Below are positions 47,401 to 54,911 of a DNA stretch of 64,000 nucleotides, in pieces. The notes under the pieces are model-generated. The model was not told the DNA's origin. It did not search any database and saw nothing but the letters and a program-made list of their open reading frames with translations. Source of the stretch: Thalassospira povalilytica (GTDB lineage: Bacteria > Pseudomonadota > Alphaproteobacteria > Rhodospirillales > Thalassospiraceae); contig NZ_PGTS01000005.1 in the NCBI RefSeq assembly GCF_002844235.1, positions 310,001 through 374,000 on the forward strand, written 5' to 3'. Numbering within the stretch: position 1 is the first letter of the stretch; each line of letters starts with the position of its first letter. The translations under genes were made by a program, and so were the position numbers.

Positions 47401-47926
47401 CTGATGCCGCCGGTGCCGTATTTTCGGTCGCAACGGTTTCAACCGGACTGACCGGGGCCGGGGTAATTTGCGGTGTTTGATCGGGACCGGGCCGGGTTGG
47501 CGGTGTGGGGGTCGGGGCTGGTGCAGCCTGTGGTTTGTCAAGAATATCGAGTACGACGTTGCTGCCGACATTAAAGGCGCGCACTTCGTAATCGTCACTC
47601 AGCACAAAGGCGACGGTCCGGCCATCCGGATCAAAAAAGCCGTCCGAAACATATTTGGAAACCGGGTTCAAAACCCCGCGCAAGGATGCCACAAGCGGTT
47701 CGTCGAAACGCACGACAAGCTGGTTGCCGATGATTTCAGCGCTGTAATTGACCGGCTTGTTCCATTGCAGAACAATTCGTCCATAACCGCTATGCAGCCC
47801 GGAGCGGATGATAACAGGATCCACTACCTGGGCCATTGCAGGGCGCATTCCGCTAACGGGCAACAACATTGCCGTGGTGGTCGCGACTACAACCGCCAGC
47901 AGGACGCGCACGGCAAATTTTGCCAT
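44432..47926 (-). CDS. Large secreted AMIN-like / TPR protein of the flagellar island
   Basis: 1164 residues. Signal peptide (to about residue 32, ending RPAMA). Three beta-rich AMIN-like modules follow: about 37-130 (YGRIVLQWNKPVNYSAEI), 180-275 (FYRLVFDWPNRTDYALEG) and 365-480. A long P/T/A/G-rich linker (about 275-360) lies between the second and third. From about residue 600 the protein is helical with TPR-like units (YYMANGLGPEADAVVSAMEG, AQKLQFRALKAAVKFLDRDY). GGAGG precedes the ATG. It is two bases behind a MotB-like gene. A periplasmic scaffold for the motor or peptidoglycan is an inference. Confidence 0.8.
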   Translation of the reverse strand: MAKFAVRVLLAVVVATTTAMLLPVSGMRPAMAQVVDPVIIRSGLHSGYGRIVLQWNKPVNYSAEIIGNQLVVRFDEPLVASLRGVLNPVSKYVSDGFFDPDGRTVAFVLSDDYEVRAFNVGSNVVLDILDKPQAAPAPTPTPPTRPGPDQTPQITPAPVSPVETVATENTAPAASDAAENLLDVRVGRHPTFYRLVFDWPNRTDYALEGDQGAETIAFDAAARIDATGLSRRLPEGVRIRQAATNPLDVVIETNPARPLRHFRSGNKVVVDIMGAQRAPAAETAQTRPTNQTRGNNAATGTDAPAAPAAPNAPAPQPTTQTASENATGTGTATSDTAEAPDEAQAADAGQTATPGANGEPQQQASIGDLSVTVEQTTTEMTLGFPFGQQGGAAVWSRAGFLWMAFDVRANLDLDTVRQEAAQIIGVIEQIDSPYATVLRMTIPDGIGLYTTRTPTGDWRVTLQQGTMQPVEKLGPSIELDDQTRARLIVPLEDVGPIIPIDDPEVGDTLRVVTTTQSGYGIEVALRYPEFEVLPSVQGVVVAPMNESVQVADRDDGQAVIVTAADGLNISPEGARLLASATGVRASTGDGREGLIFDLDTWRRGGLDNFNKSIRKLRREIAESGDEHRNKARLDLAQYYMANGLGPEADAVVSAMEGDDPLIAQKLQFRALKAAVKFLDRDYAEAARLLEDERLRAIPEMKLWRAVTLAALGRPNEGARDLLESFHILDFYPPELLSRLGPLATEQALIVGNPDAGMDLIEKMLVTDGLSESKIMDVQYLKGFFEEEAGELEQAVATWDQVAEGDNRKARAHAIFDRTELLMRLQRLTVEDAIEQLQQLRFAWRGDGFEMALLKRIGELQIENKDFRDGLNTLRQVAIFFPNKPVAAEATDLMHKTFENLYLGEDINNISAIKAVALYDEFRELTPAGDKGDELIRRLADRMVDVELFERAESLLEHQVDFRLQGVEKARVGARLGLVYLLDSKPEETIRVIDNTDDPAISEELATQRRHLKARALLDTDRGAEAIASLDGDFSKNAELLRVDYYRQTRDYMSAAETFQRLVGDDEKSPTGEINDERARYLLNWAVNLAMAGQERTLNMLKRRYGEGMAQSPFAEAFNLITSSPTQGLIDYRTLADKVDEVENFQGFLATYRDQLEKSQLSAIN

Positions 47927-47928
47927 AC

Positions 47929-48654
47929 TTACGTGCCTCCGATACCGCTTCCACCATGCGGCTCGATGACAATATCAACGCGTCGCGCCATCACAAAGCG
48001 CGCCTCTTCATCAAGCAGCTTCGGAAGCTGGTCGTACCTTGATGCCGCAAATCCGTAAATATTTATGTAATCTGTGTAGCCCGATCTTTTCAACTCGTTG
48101 GCGACTGCCCCGGCACGGGCCAGTGACAGTTCCCAGTTCGAGGCATATTGCCCCCGCCCGCTTAGCGGTCGCGGATCGGTATGGCCCTGCACACCGATGC
48201 GGTTGCCGATATTGCGCAAAACACCGCCAAGCACGAACAAGGCCTGCTTTGCCTTGGGGGTCATATCCGAACTGCCCGAAACAAAAAGAATATCCCCAGG
48301 AAGGGAAATGACCAGTTTGTCTGCATCGCGCGACATGCGCGCATCGCCAAGTACCGGGTTGTCATCAATCGCGTCGTCAATCACCGCACTGAGATAATCA
48401 AGGTTCATCGCCGGTTTGCGATAAACACGCGGGATGTTCAGACTTGCCATCGGCTCGTCATTTTCTTCCTTCGGGGCGGGCTTGATGCTTTGCGACAGCG
48501 CATCAACAACCTCGTCCCAACGGTCGATCTTGACCTTGGACATGGCAAACAGCATCACAAAGAATGTCAGCAGCAGCGAAATCAGATCCGCAAGGCTGAG
48601 CATCCAGACCGGTGGCCCGTTGGGTCCGGTATCCTTTTTGACTTCATCGCTCAT
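47929..48654 (-). CDS. MotB/OmpA-like protein with conserved stator aspartate
   Basis: 241 residues: one N-terminal membrane helix with SLADLISLLLTFFVMLFAMS, whose Asp23 corresponds to the proton-binding Asp of MotB, and a C-terminal OmpA peptidoglycan-binding domain (VQGHTDPRPLSGRGQYASN, LSLARAGAVANELKRSGY). Its start overlaps the previous stop (TGATG). No motA is in the window, so its channel partner, if any, lies elsewhere. Confidence 0.85.
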   Translation of the reverse strand: MSDEVKKDTGPNGPPVWMLSLADLISLLLTFFVMLFAMSKVKIDRWDEVVDALSQSIKPAPKEENDEPMASLNIPRVYRKPAMNLDYLSAVIDDAIDDNPVLGDARMSRDADKLVISLPGDILFVSGSSDMTPKAKQALFVLGGVLRNIGNRIGVQGHTDPRPLSGRGQYASNWELSLARAGAVANELKRSGYTDYINIYGFAASRYDQLPKLLDEEARFVMARRVDIVIEPHGGSGIGGT

Positions 48655-49538
48655 CAGCCACCTCCTCCGGCCTGCGGTCCAAGCGGAATAGGCTGGTTCA
48701 CGGCGGGCTGATTGTTACCCGGCAGCGGAATGGCCATTTTCGGCGGGATCATCATCTGACCCGGTGTACCGCTTGGCACACCGTTGCCTGCACCGTTTGA
48801 CGAACCGTTGCCGTTGCCCGACCCGGCAGGCAGGTCCGAGCCATTGGCATTGGTGCGTTCAATCGGCGTTGGCGGCTCTTTCGGGCCGAAATTCCAGAAG
48901 AAACGGAATGTGACAATGAACGGGTCCGCCCCCGGATCAATGCCGACATAAAGATGATCTTCGGGCGCGCCGACATCAATCAGTTCGCGGGCAAACGATC
49001 CGGCCCGCGCGATCTGAAGATTGTTGTCGATTTCAATCACGCCCTTTGATTCGATCTGGCTGCCCATCACCATTTCCATCTCGTAGGAGGCATAGCCTTC
49101 ATCATCAGCCAGAACCGCGGCAAGCTGTTTCATAAAGCTTGCCTGGCGTTCGCGGATCAGAATGGAATTGGGATCAAACAGCTGATCGACATGCATGATA
49201 ATTTCCATCAGTTTGCCGGGCTGAATGACTTCAACCCGGACAACCTTGATGGCGGTTTCAAACAATTGACCAAGCTTTTCCTGCACATCCTCTGCGGCAA
49301 CAACCGGACCTTCGATCGAAGTCACGGTTTGCAGGCTGGTGGTTGGTGGCAGGATGGCCGCAAAGGCAGAGGAAAGGCTTTCCTGCACCTCGCGGGTTTT
49401 GACCTCTTCAAAGGTCGAAATGGTATTGAGCAGAATAAAGAAGGCAAGCAGCAAAAGATAGAGAGCCAGAAACAGCGCCACCGCCCCGTTCGCAGGGGGG
49501 GATGGTGGTGTTGGTCCGTCGTCCTCTATCTCCGCCAT
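48654..49538 (-). CDS. MotB-like protein lacking the stator aspartate
   Basis: 294 residues: one N-terminal membrane helix (AVALFLALYLLLLAFFILLN) without any acidic residue, a periplasmic domain resembling a degenerate OmpA fold (DQLFDPNSILIRERQASFMK, ARAGSFARELIDVGAPEDHL) and a Gly/Asn/Pro-rich tail from about residue 225. It probably cannot conduct ions itself and may form a mixed complex with the Asp23 partner downstream. Confidence 0.78.
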   Translation of the reverse strand: MAEIEDDGPTPPSPPANGAVALFLALYLLLLAFFILLNTISTFEEVKTREVQESLSSAFAAILPPTTSLQTVTSIEGPVVAAEDVQEKLGQLFETAIKVVRVEVIQPGKLMEIIMHVDQLFDPNSILIRERQASFMKQLAAVLADDEGYASYEMEMVMGSQIESKGVIEIDNNLQIARAGSFARELIDVGAPEDHLYVGIDPGADPFIVTFRFFWNFGPKEPPTPIERTNANGSDLPAGSGNGNGSSNGAGNGVPSGTPGQMMIPPKMAIPLPGNNQPAVNQPIPLGPQAGGGG

Positions 49539-49549
49539 GTCAACGCCAC

Positions 49550-50209
49550 TTAATTGAACATCGCGTCGATGTCAGCCTGCGAAACGCCTTTGCCCTCAAG
49601 CTGCGGCCCGTTGAGCAATGCTTCTTCGCCTTCCGGTTCTTTTTTCTGCTTTGGATTGGCGGCGGCATATTTGGCAATTTCGTCGCCAAATGCGGTCACC
49701 AGACCCTCAACCCGTTCTTCGATGGATTTCAGCGCCTTGATCACCTTGGTCGTGCGCTGACCGGTGATGTCCTGGAAGTTACAGGCTTCATAGACACGCA
49801 TTGTCGCATCTGTAACGACTTTGGCCTGCTCGGGCGGCAAGGTCGTGGCGAATTCTTCCAGCGCATCCATGGCGTCAAGGATTTCATGCGTGGCGCCGGC
49901 CGTCGCATCCACGATGGCATCAAGCTCATCGGTGGCGTTCGGGATATATTCGGCCTTGATGTCATCGGGACGAAGCGATGCGATTTCGGACTTCATCTTG
50001 CGGATGATGCCCGACAATTCATCAAGTTCACCAAACAGACGTTTCTGATCGTCGGACGGCGCATCCCCCATAAAGCGGGACAGCTGATCCATCAAATCAG
50101 ACAGTTGCTCGACCTTCAGATCGTCACCATCAAGGCGCGCACGAAGATCGTTAAGCAACTTCCGGAGTTCGTCCTTGGACGCTTTGGACATAGCGGTATC
50201 GCGGGACAC
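49550..50209 (-). CDS. cheZ: CheZ-like chemotaxis phosphatase
   Basis: 219 residues, long helical hairpin with the catalytic motif ACNFQDITGQRTTKV, whose Gln matches the CheZ Q that dephosphorylates CheY. A C-terminal CheY-binding tail, SQADIDAMFN, follows a flexible linker. A GTG start at 50209 is used, with an in-frame ATG at 50191 as the alternative. The gene lies 17 bp after cheY, so the pair forms a signal-termination unit. Confidence 0.9.
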   Translation of the reverse strand: MSRDTAMSKASKDELRKLLNDLRARLDGDDLKVEQLSDLMDQLSRFMGDAPSDDQKRLFGELDELSGIIRKMKSEIASLRPDDIKAEYIPNATDELDAIVDATAGATHEILDAMDALEEFATTLPPEQAKVVTDATMRVYEACNFQDITGQRTTKVIKALKSIEERVEGLVTAFGDEIAKYAAANPKQKKEPEGEEALLNGPQLEGKGVSQADIDAMFN

Positions 50210-50226
50210 AGGCCCCGCGCTCCTGA

Positions 50227-50613
50227 TCAGAAATCGCCAATAACCGTTTTCATTTTGCCTTTCAACGTTTCAGCGTTGAACGGCTTCACGATGTAATTGG
50301 AGACACCGGCCTTTTTCGCCATAACGACGTTTTCGGTCTTGGCTTCGGCGGTAATCATGATGAAGGGCATATCCTTCAACTTGGCATCGGCACGGACTTC
50401 CTTCAACAGCTGAAGGCCAGTCATCGGCTCCATGTTCCAGTCGGAAATCACAAGACTGAACGGAGCTTCACGCAGCTTACGAAGCGCCATGCTACCATCG
50501 GTCGCTTCTTCAATATTCGTAAAGTTGAGCTGCCGCAGAAGGTTACGGATGATACGCAACATCGTTTTGTAATCATCCACAATCAGGATCGGCATATTCG
50601 GATCGACGGCCAT
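50227..50613 (-). CDS. cheY: Chemotaxis response regulator CheY
   Basis: 128-residue single receiver domain. The acid pair Asp13-Asp14, phosphorylation site Asp58 in VISDWNMEP, Thr in MITAEAKTENV and Lys in YIVKPF are intact. It is strikingly close to the enteric CheY pattern. First gene of the operon running through cheZ, the two MotB-like genes, the AMIN/TPR gene and probably the Sel1 gene. Phospho-CheY should bind FliM, whose EIDSLLG segment is encoded at 52437-53582. Confidence 0.95.
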   Translation of the reverse strand: MAVDPNMPILIVDDYKTMLRIIRNLLRQLNFTNIEEATDGSMALRKLREAPFSLVISDWNMEPMTGLQLLKEVRADAKLKDMPFIMITAEAKTENVVMAKKAGVSNYIVKPFNAETLKGKMKTVIGDF

Positions 50614-50702
50614 TCACAACTCCATCAGCTATCTGATCTCCCACCCTTGCCGCATATTCCTACGAATACAGACAAGGCCCCTAATAATCGTGATGTACAT
50701 AT

Positions 50703-50729
50703 TTAATATTGGTTAATCAAGGTTTTTAA
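50703..50729. promoter_or_regulatory. TTAA half-site cluster upstream of cheY (possible CtrA-type region)
   Basis: Three TTAA half-sites with spacings of 6 and 9 bp. The CtrA consensus is TTAA-N7-TTAA, so neither pair fits exactly. Low-confidence regulatory candidate for the cheY operon. Confidence 0.25.
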
Positions 50730-50830
50730 CCAGAGATCAAATCATCTCATCACATTGACTATTCTCGAAATTTTGGCTGGTTCTTCACTTGAAACAGGCG
50801 AAGATCCACCCCAACGTCTTCTCGTTTGCC

Positions 50831-51574
50831 CTATTGCAATGGCAGCATATTGATATCTTGCTTATATGCCAGTTCGGCTGTCAACGCCCGCGCGCGTTCC
50901 GGCGTCATCTGCGACAAAACCGCCGCAGTATTGGCTTCGCGCATGCCAAGGGCCACCTGCAACAGGATATCCATATCCAGATCGTTCCAGATCCTGGCCG
51001 CGTCTTTGGGTTTCATCTTTTCATAGACGCTGATCAGTTTCTTGATCCGATCATCTTCCTGGGCTTCCTTGGTTTCGACCAGTCCTTCGATGGCCGTTTT
51101 CAAGGATTTCATTTCTTCGATCTTGGCATCAATCCGGGCTTCGGCGGCGGCAATCAGGCTTTCGCGTTCATCAAGACGCTGTTCCTTGCGGTCAAGCTCG
51201 CCACGACGCACCGACAGATTCTGAAGCAGATCAATCTCTTCCTGGGTGAACAGGGTCGGGTCACCGCCAAGGGTCGGCGCGATATCGTTCGGGCCGCCTT
51301 CACCTTCAAGCGGGGTTCCTTCCATCGTCAGTCCGGCCGGATCATCCAACCCCGGACCAGCAGCAGACACATCTGCCCCCTGGCCTTCCGGGGTTGCGCC
51401 CGGGGTCGGCGCCGGTGCCTGGGCCTGTGCCATCTGGACCATGCTGACACCAGCAGGCTGGGACTCAGAAGTTGCCGCAACTTCCCCGCCGCCGGAAAAC
51501 AGGTTTACCACCCGCATTGACAACACCATCAGCCCAACCAGGACAACCAATGGCAAGATACGCACACCAGACAT
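50831..51574 (-). CDS. motE: MotE-family flagellar protein
   Basis: 247 residues: one N-terminal membrane helix (ILPLVVLVGLMVLSM), a P/G/A-rich linker, a coiled coil (about residues 120-180, RRGELDRKEQRLDERESLIA) and a C-terminal MgtE-N-like domain (YEKMKPKDAARIWNDLDMDI, MTPERARALTAELA). This is the layout of MotE, which in rhizobia acts with the periplasmic motor protein MotC. It follows the DUF6468 gene after 150 bp. Confidence 0.8.
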   Translation of the reverse strand: MSGVRILPLVVLVGLMVLSMRVVNLFSGGGEVAATSESQPAGVSMVQMAQAQAPAPTPGATPEGQGADVSAAGPGLDDPAGLTMEGTPLEGEGGPNDIAPTLGGDPTLFTQEEIDLLQNLSVRRGELDRKEQRLDERESLIAAAEARIDAKIEEMKSLKTAIEGLVETKEAQEDDRIKKLISVYEKMKPKDAARIWNDLDMDILLQVALGMREANTAAVLSQMTPERARALTAELAYKQDINMLPLQ

Positions 51575-51723
51575 CTATTCACCTAAGCAATGCGGCACCT
51601 TGTGCCCATGCTCCTTCACGCTCGAACTATCTTTATTCTGTCAGAATGACCGATCACTCTTTAGATATAAAGAAATGTCATGATCTCAAGACCGGAACCG
51701 CAATCCCGGCCAAATTCCGTCTC

Positions 51724-52437
51724 TTATCGAACCGAGCGCAATGCTGCGAGAAGCTCGCGCTCGGCCTCTGAACGACCGGCATCCTCGTCCTGATCATACA
51801 GATCAGACCCGCCATTGCCGTCGCCATAACTTCCCGAACCATTGCCAGCCGATGCCGGACGCGATCCGTCATCACGATCGGCCATGGCATTGCCGCTGCG
51901 TTCAAATTCGCCAACCATGCGCGCAGCCAGTTCCTCGGCGCGCGTTTCAACACCGACACGATCACGATCATCAATCACATCAGGACGATCCGCACCACCG
52001 CCCATCATGCCCCCAAGCCCGGCACCGCCAGACTTGCCGGCACGCGCCCCATCAGATGCACCAGCCCCTGCACCGGCAGAAGCCGCCGCCCCCGAAACAC
52101 CGGACCGGCGAACCGCGTTGGCGTCACTGGCGGCCTTTTCAAGACGGTTGGCAATGCTTTCGCCGCGATCGACCATGAAGCTCAGATCTTCGTTCAGGCC
52201 GCTGGCCTTTTCGATATTTTCGCGCAGTTTTTCGCCGGACTGTTCAGCCATGTCCTTAAGGGCGGTGATCGAGCTTTCAGCCCGTTCATTGGCCGCATTA
52301 AAGGCGGTCAGGAAATTCTGCATGTCTTCACGGCTGCGGCGGAATGCCGCGAGCTTGCGGTTCAAAATGATCGCATAGACGATCGTCACCACCAGCAGGA
52401 CGATCATCAAAAGATCCAGGTAGAACGCGAAGTCCAT
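51724..52437 (-). CDS. DUF6468 membrane-anchored coiled-coil protein
   Basis: 237 residues from the ATG at 52437, overlapping the fliM stop by one base (TGATG). One N-terminal membrane helix (LDLLMIVLLVVTIVYAIIL), a coiled coil (about 30-110: RKLAAFRRSREDMQNFL), then a low-complexity G/A/D/S tail. It is found with fliL/fliM in alphaproteobacteria; function unknown but the location suggests motor assembly. Confidence 0.8.
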   Translation of the reverse strand: MDFAFYLDLLMIVLLVVTIVYAIILNRKLAAFRRSREDMQNFLTAFNAANERAESSITALKDMAEQSGEKLRENIEKASGLNEDLSFMVDRGESIANRLEKAASDANAVRRSGVSGAAASAGAGAGASDGARAGKSGGAGLGGMMGGGADRPDVIDDRDRVGVETRAEELAARMVGEFERSGNAMADRDDGSRPASAGNGSGSYGDGNGGSDLYDQDEDAGRSEAERELLAALRSVR

Positions 52438-53582
52438 CACTTGTCTTCCTCGGTTATGCGCGCACGATCACGCACCTGAATGGCGATACGATCACCTTTA
52501 CGTCCCATCATGCCCTTGAACAAAGGGACATCGCCACACCGAACCTCAACCGGCGAGGTCGGACTGGTATTAAGAACCAGACGGTTGCCAACTTCAAGAT
52601 TGAGCACATCCCCAAGTGACATCACCTGTTCGTCCAGCACTGCTAACAGGTTAACATGGGTTTGCCACAGTTCGTTTGCGAGGTGGTTTTCCCAAATTGA
52701 GTCACGGCCGAACTTTTCACCCATGAACATCTGAAGCAGAAGTTCACGAACCGGTTCGAGCGTCGCATACGGGATCAGCAGTTCAAGCCGCCCGCCACGG
52801 TCTTCCATATCGATGCGCAACTTGGCCACGATGGCGGCGTTGGCATGACGGGCAATGGTGGCAAAACGCGGATTGGTTTCAAGTCGTTCAAACCGGAAGG
52901 TCACCGGGCTTAGCGGATCGAACGCAGCCGAAAGGTCCCCAAGGACCACATGGATCATTCGTTCGACAAGATTGCGTTCAATCGTGGTATAGGGGCGGCC
53001 TTCAATACGCATTGCCGCCGTACCGCGACGCCCGCCCAGCAGCACGTCCACGATCGAATAGATCAGGGCCGAGTCAACCGTCAGAAGCCCGTAGTTGTCC
53101 CATTCTTCCGCCTTGAACACACCCAGCATCGCAGGCAGCGGGATCGAGTTCAGATAATCACCGAAGCGCAGCGACAGGATGTTATCAAGCGACACTTCGA
53201 CGTTGTCGGATGTGAAGTTACGAAGCGATGTCGACATCATACGCACAAGGCGGTCAAAGACGACTTCGAGCATCGGCAGACGTTCATAGGCCACCATCGA
53301 CGAGTTGATGATCGCCTGGATGCCCGACTGGTCACCCGCACCAGAACCATCGTCAAAGCCAAGCAGGCTGTCGATTTCGTCCTGGTTCAGAACACGCGCA
53401 GAACCGCCGCCCATTTCGGCGGCCATGTCATCGCCGCCACCGTCGTCTTCATCGTCATCGCCGAGCATGGATTCCCATTCGGCGGCCATATCCTCGCCGC
53501 CGTCGTCTCCACCCTCGTCATCTCCACCCGCCATGGCTTCCCATTCAGCGGCGAGTGCATCATCATCTTCTTCATCAGCCAT
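52437..53582 (-). CDS. fliM: Flagellar motor switch protein FliM
   Basis: 381 residues, C-ring switch subunit that binds phospho-CheY. The CheY-binding segment LNQDEIDSLLGF is at about residues 65-76, then the middle CheC-like domain (YERLPMLEVVFDRLVRMMS, shortened) and a C-terminal SpoA domain with VGNRLVLNT. Unusual is a 60-residue acidic extension in front with repeated LAAEWEAM / MAAEWESM / MAAE separated by Asp/Gly runs. It sits 42 bp behind fliL. Confidence 0.96.
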   Translation of the reverse strand: MADEEDDDALAAEWEAMAGGDDEGGDDGGEDMAAEWESMLGDDDEDDGGGDDMAAEMGGGSARVLNQDEIDSLLGFDDGSGAGDQSGIQAIINSSMVAYERLPMLEVVFDRLVRMMSTSLRNFTSDNVEVSLDNILSLRFGDYLNSIPLPAMLGVFKAEEWDNYGLLTVDSALIYSIVDVLLGGRRGTAAMRIEGRPYTTIERNLVERMIHVVLGDLSAAFDPLSPVTFRFERLETNPRFATIARHANAAIVAKLRIDMEDRGGRLELLIPYATLEPVRELLLQMFMGEKFGRDSIWENHLANELWQTHVNLLAVLDEQVMSLGDVLNLEVGNRLVLNTSPTSPVEVRCGDVPLFKGMMGRKGDRIAIQVRDRARITEEDK

Positions 53583-53624
53583 CAGCGATTGCTTCCTGAT
53601 TTTGGCATTCGCGCCGGTACAGGC

Positions 53625-54161
53625 TTATTGTACCAGCATTTCCTTAAACAGAACGTCGTTAATTTTTGCAGGCTTTGCCGCCGCACTGACCCGGATCAGC
53701 AACTCTTCACGCAACCGGAACATGCCTTCGGAGCCCGACAGATCTTCGGGCCGCAATTCCCGAAGATAGACCTGAAAATTGTCAACAATGCGCGGCATCA
53801 TCTGTTCGACCTGCGGCAGCATTGCCTGATCGGCAACTTCAAGGCTGACACGAATTTTCAGATAGCTTTGCTTGCCTGCGCCAGTATTGAGGTTGACCAG
53901 AATTTCCGGCAAATCCACAAAGCCGACATTCTCGGGAACGCCCGGTGCTTCTTCGATGGAATCTTCGGAAATCACTTCTTCGGTCTGCGCGCCGTCACCG
54001 CCGGTCAGCATATCAATCACCGGCTGAAGCAGCCCGGTAAAATAGGCCGCCGCCGCACCACCAAGAAGCAGCAACACAAGCAGGATCACCACAACAAGCA
54101 TCTTCTTGCTGCGGCCACCGCCACCTTCATCCATATCGATTTCGTCGACGTCGTCGCCCAT
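53625..54161 (-). CDS. fliL: Flagellar basal-body-associated protein FliL
   Basis: 178 residues from the ATG at 54161: a short acidic N-terminus, one membrane helix (MLVVVILLVLLLLGGAAA) and a periplasmic FliL domain (FVDLPEILVNLNTG, SYLKIRVSLEVAD, QMMPRIVDNFQVYLREL). FliL surrounds stator units. An in-frame start at 54212 overlaps the sigma-54 promoter and is rejected. First gene of fliL-fliM-DUF6468-motE. Confidence 0.92.
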   Translation of the reverse strand: MGDDVDEIDMDEGGGGRSKKMLVVVILLVLLLLGGAAAAYFTGLLQPVIDMLTGGDGAQTEEVISEDSIEEAPGVPENVGFVDLPEILVNLNTGAGKQSYLKIRVSLEVADQAMLPQVEQMMPRIVDNFQVYLRELRPEDLSGSEGMFRLREELLIRVSAAAKPAKINDVLFKEMLVQ

Positions 54162-54203
54162 AGCTTCGCAAATTCCTGCGCTTGAAGTTATGCCGTTATA
54201 TCC

Positions 54204-54220
54204 AGCAAACACTGTGCCGG
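54204..54220 (-). promoter_or_regulatory. Sigma-54 promoter of the fliL operon
   Basis: Minus-strand CCGGCACAGTGTTTGCT: GGCAC-N5-TTGC with GG-N10-GC spacing, 43 bp before the fliL start. Confidence 0.8.
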
Positions 54221-54853
54221 AATACCAGCCATAACGCTATCACGTTAAAAATCCGTTTCGTTTCCCATAGCTTAGACCATGAGTTGCATCACGGTTTGGC
54301 ACCATGGTTTGGCCCCATGGTTCGGCTTTGTCATTTAGCTTGTCAAAGCCGTCATCAGGTGAAATTTTCCGATCGGTCACTGCCATCGCCAAAAGGCTAC
54401 GCATACCGACCAACAATTCCATGCCATCCCGCCCCGGCGCCCCGATGACCTGATGGCGACCATAGGACCATCAATCGACCACGACGCCGTAAGGGACGAT
54501 GCCATAATCACACCTGCGTTCGGTCGCCCAACGCGACACCCGGCCCGCCTTACCGCGCAGTCTTACCACGCCATTTGGCCGCGCCGTCTGGCCGCTACCA
54601 TCAATATGGGCATGCGTTCCTGCTGATTTGAGCGGGCCCGGATAAACAAATCCCCGTTCCCGATCCCGTTCCTGCCCCTTTCCGGGCGACATCCGGGCGA
54701 CATCGGAAAGAACTGCCGCGCAGCCACCCGGAAAACTTTGTCCCTGCTTGTCGTCCTGATCACGGCAGTTTCTGCCAGACATGGTGAAATCCCCCCCCGG
54801 CAACAAATGCCGAATTCAAATTTAATTGTTATTTTTCATCTACTTAACAACTC
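54221..54853. other. 633-bp gene-poor control region between divergent fliL and flgF operons
   Basis: No credible gene is seen. Contents are a four-unit 13-bp imperfect repeat (54275-54326), an 11-bp tandem duplication (CCGGGCGACAT at 54682-54692 and 54693-54703), CCGTTC/CCGATC-rich sequence, and an AT-rich tract at 54818-54846 just before the flgF promoter. It could carry enhancer sites for the RpoN activator. Confidence 0.6.
54275..54326. repeat. Imperfect 13-bp tandem repeat, four units
   Basis: GACCATGAGTTGC, ATCACGGTTTGGC, ACCATGGTTTGGC and CCCATGGTTCGGC are contiguous, with the last two differing by two bases. It is 55-122 bp upstream of the fliL promoter, a distance suited to enhancer-binding proteins. 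Confidence 0.6.
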
Positions 54854-54870
54854 TGGCACGGCTTTCGCAT
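54854..54870 (+). promoter_or_regulatory. Sigma-54 promoter of flgF-flgG
   Basis: CTGGCACGGCTTTCGCA (from 54853): full TGGCACG -24 element, GG-N10-GC spacing, 43 bp before the flgF start, downstream of an AT-rich tract. Confidence 0.85.
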
Positions 54871-54911
54871 TTGTGTTGGGCAAATCACTGCCCCCAAATG
54901 GGATACTGACT

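Noticed and set aside
51575..51620. Sigma-54 site before motE (GGGCAC...GCCGC)
   Set aside because: GG to GC distance is 11 bases in the best alignment; motE probably shares the fliL transcript.
52950..54185. 411-codon plus-strand frame
   Set aside because: Antisense to fliM and fliL; no ribosome site or family pattern.
54471..54806. 111-codon minus-strand frame in the fliL-flgF gap
   Set aside because: It crosses repeats, lacks a ribosome site and codes for Arg/Gly-rich sequence without a fold pattern.
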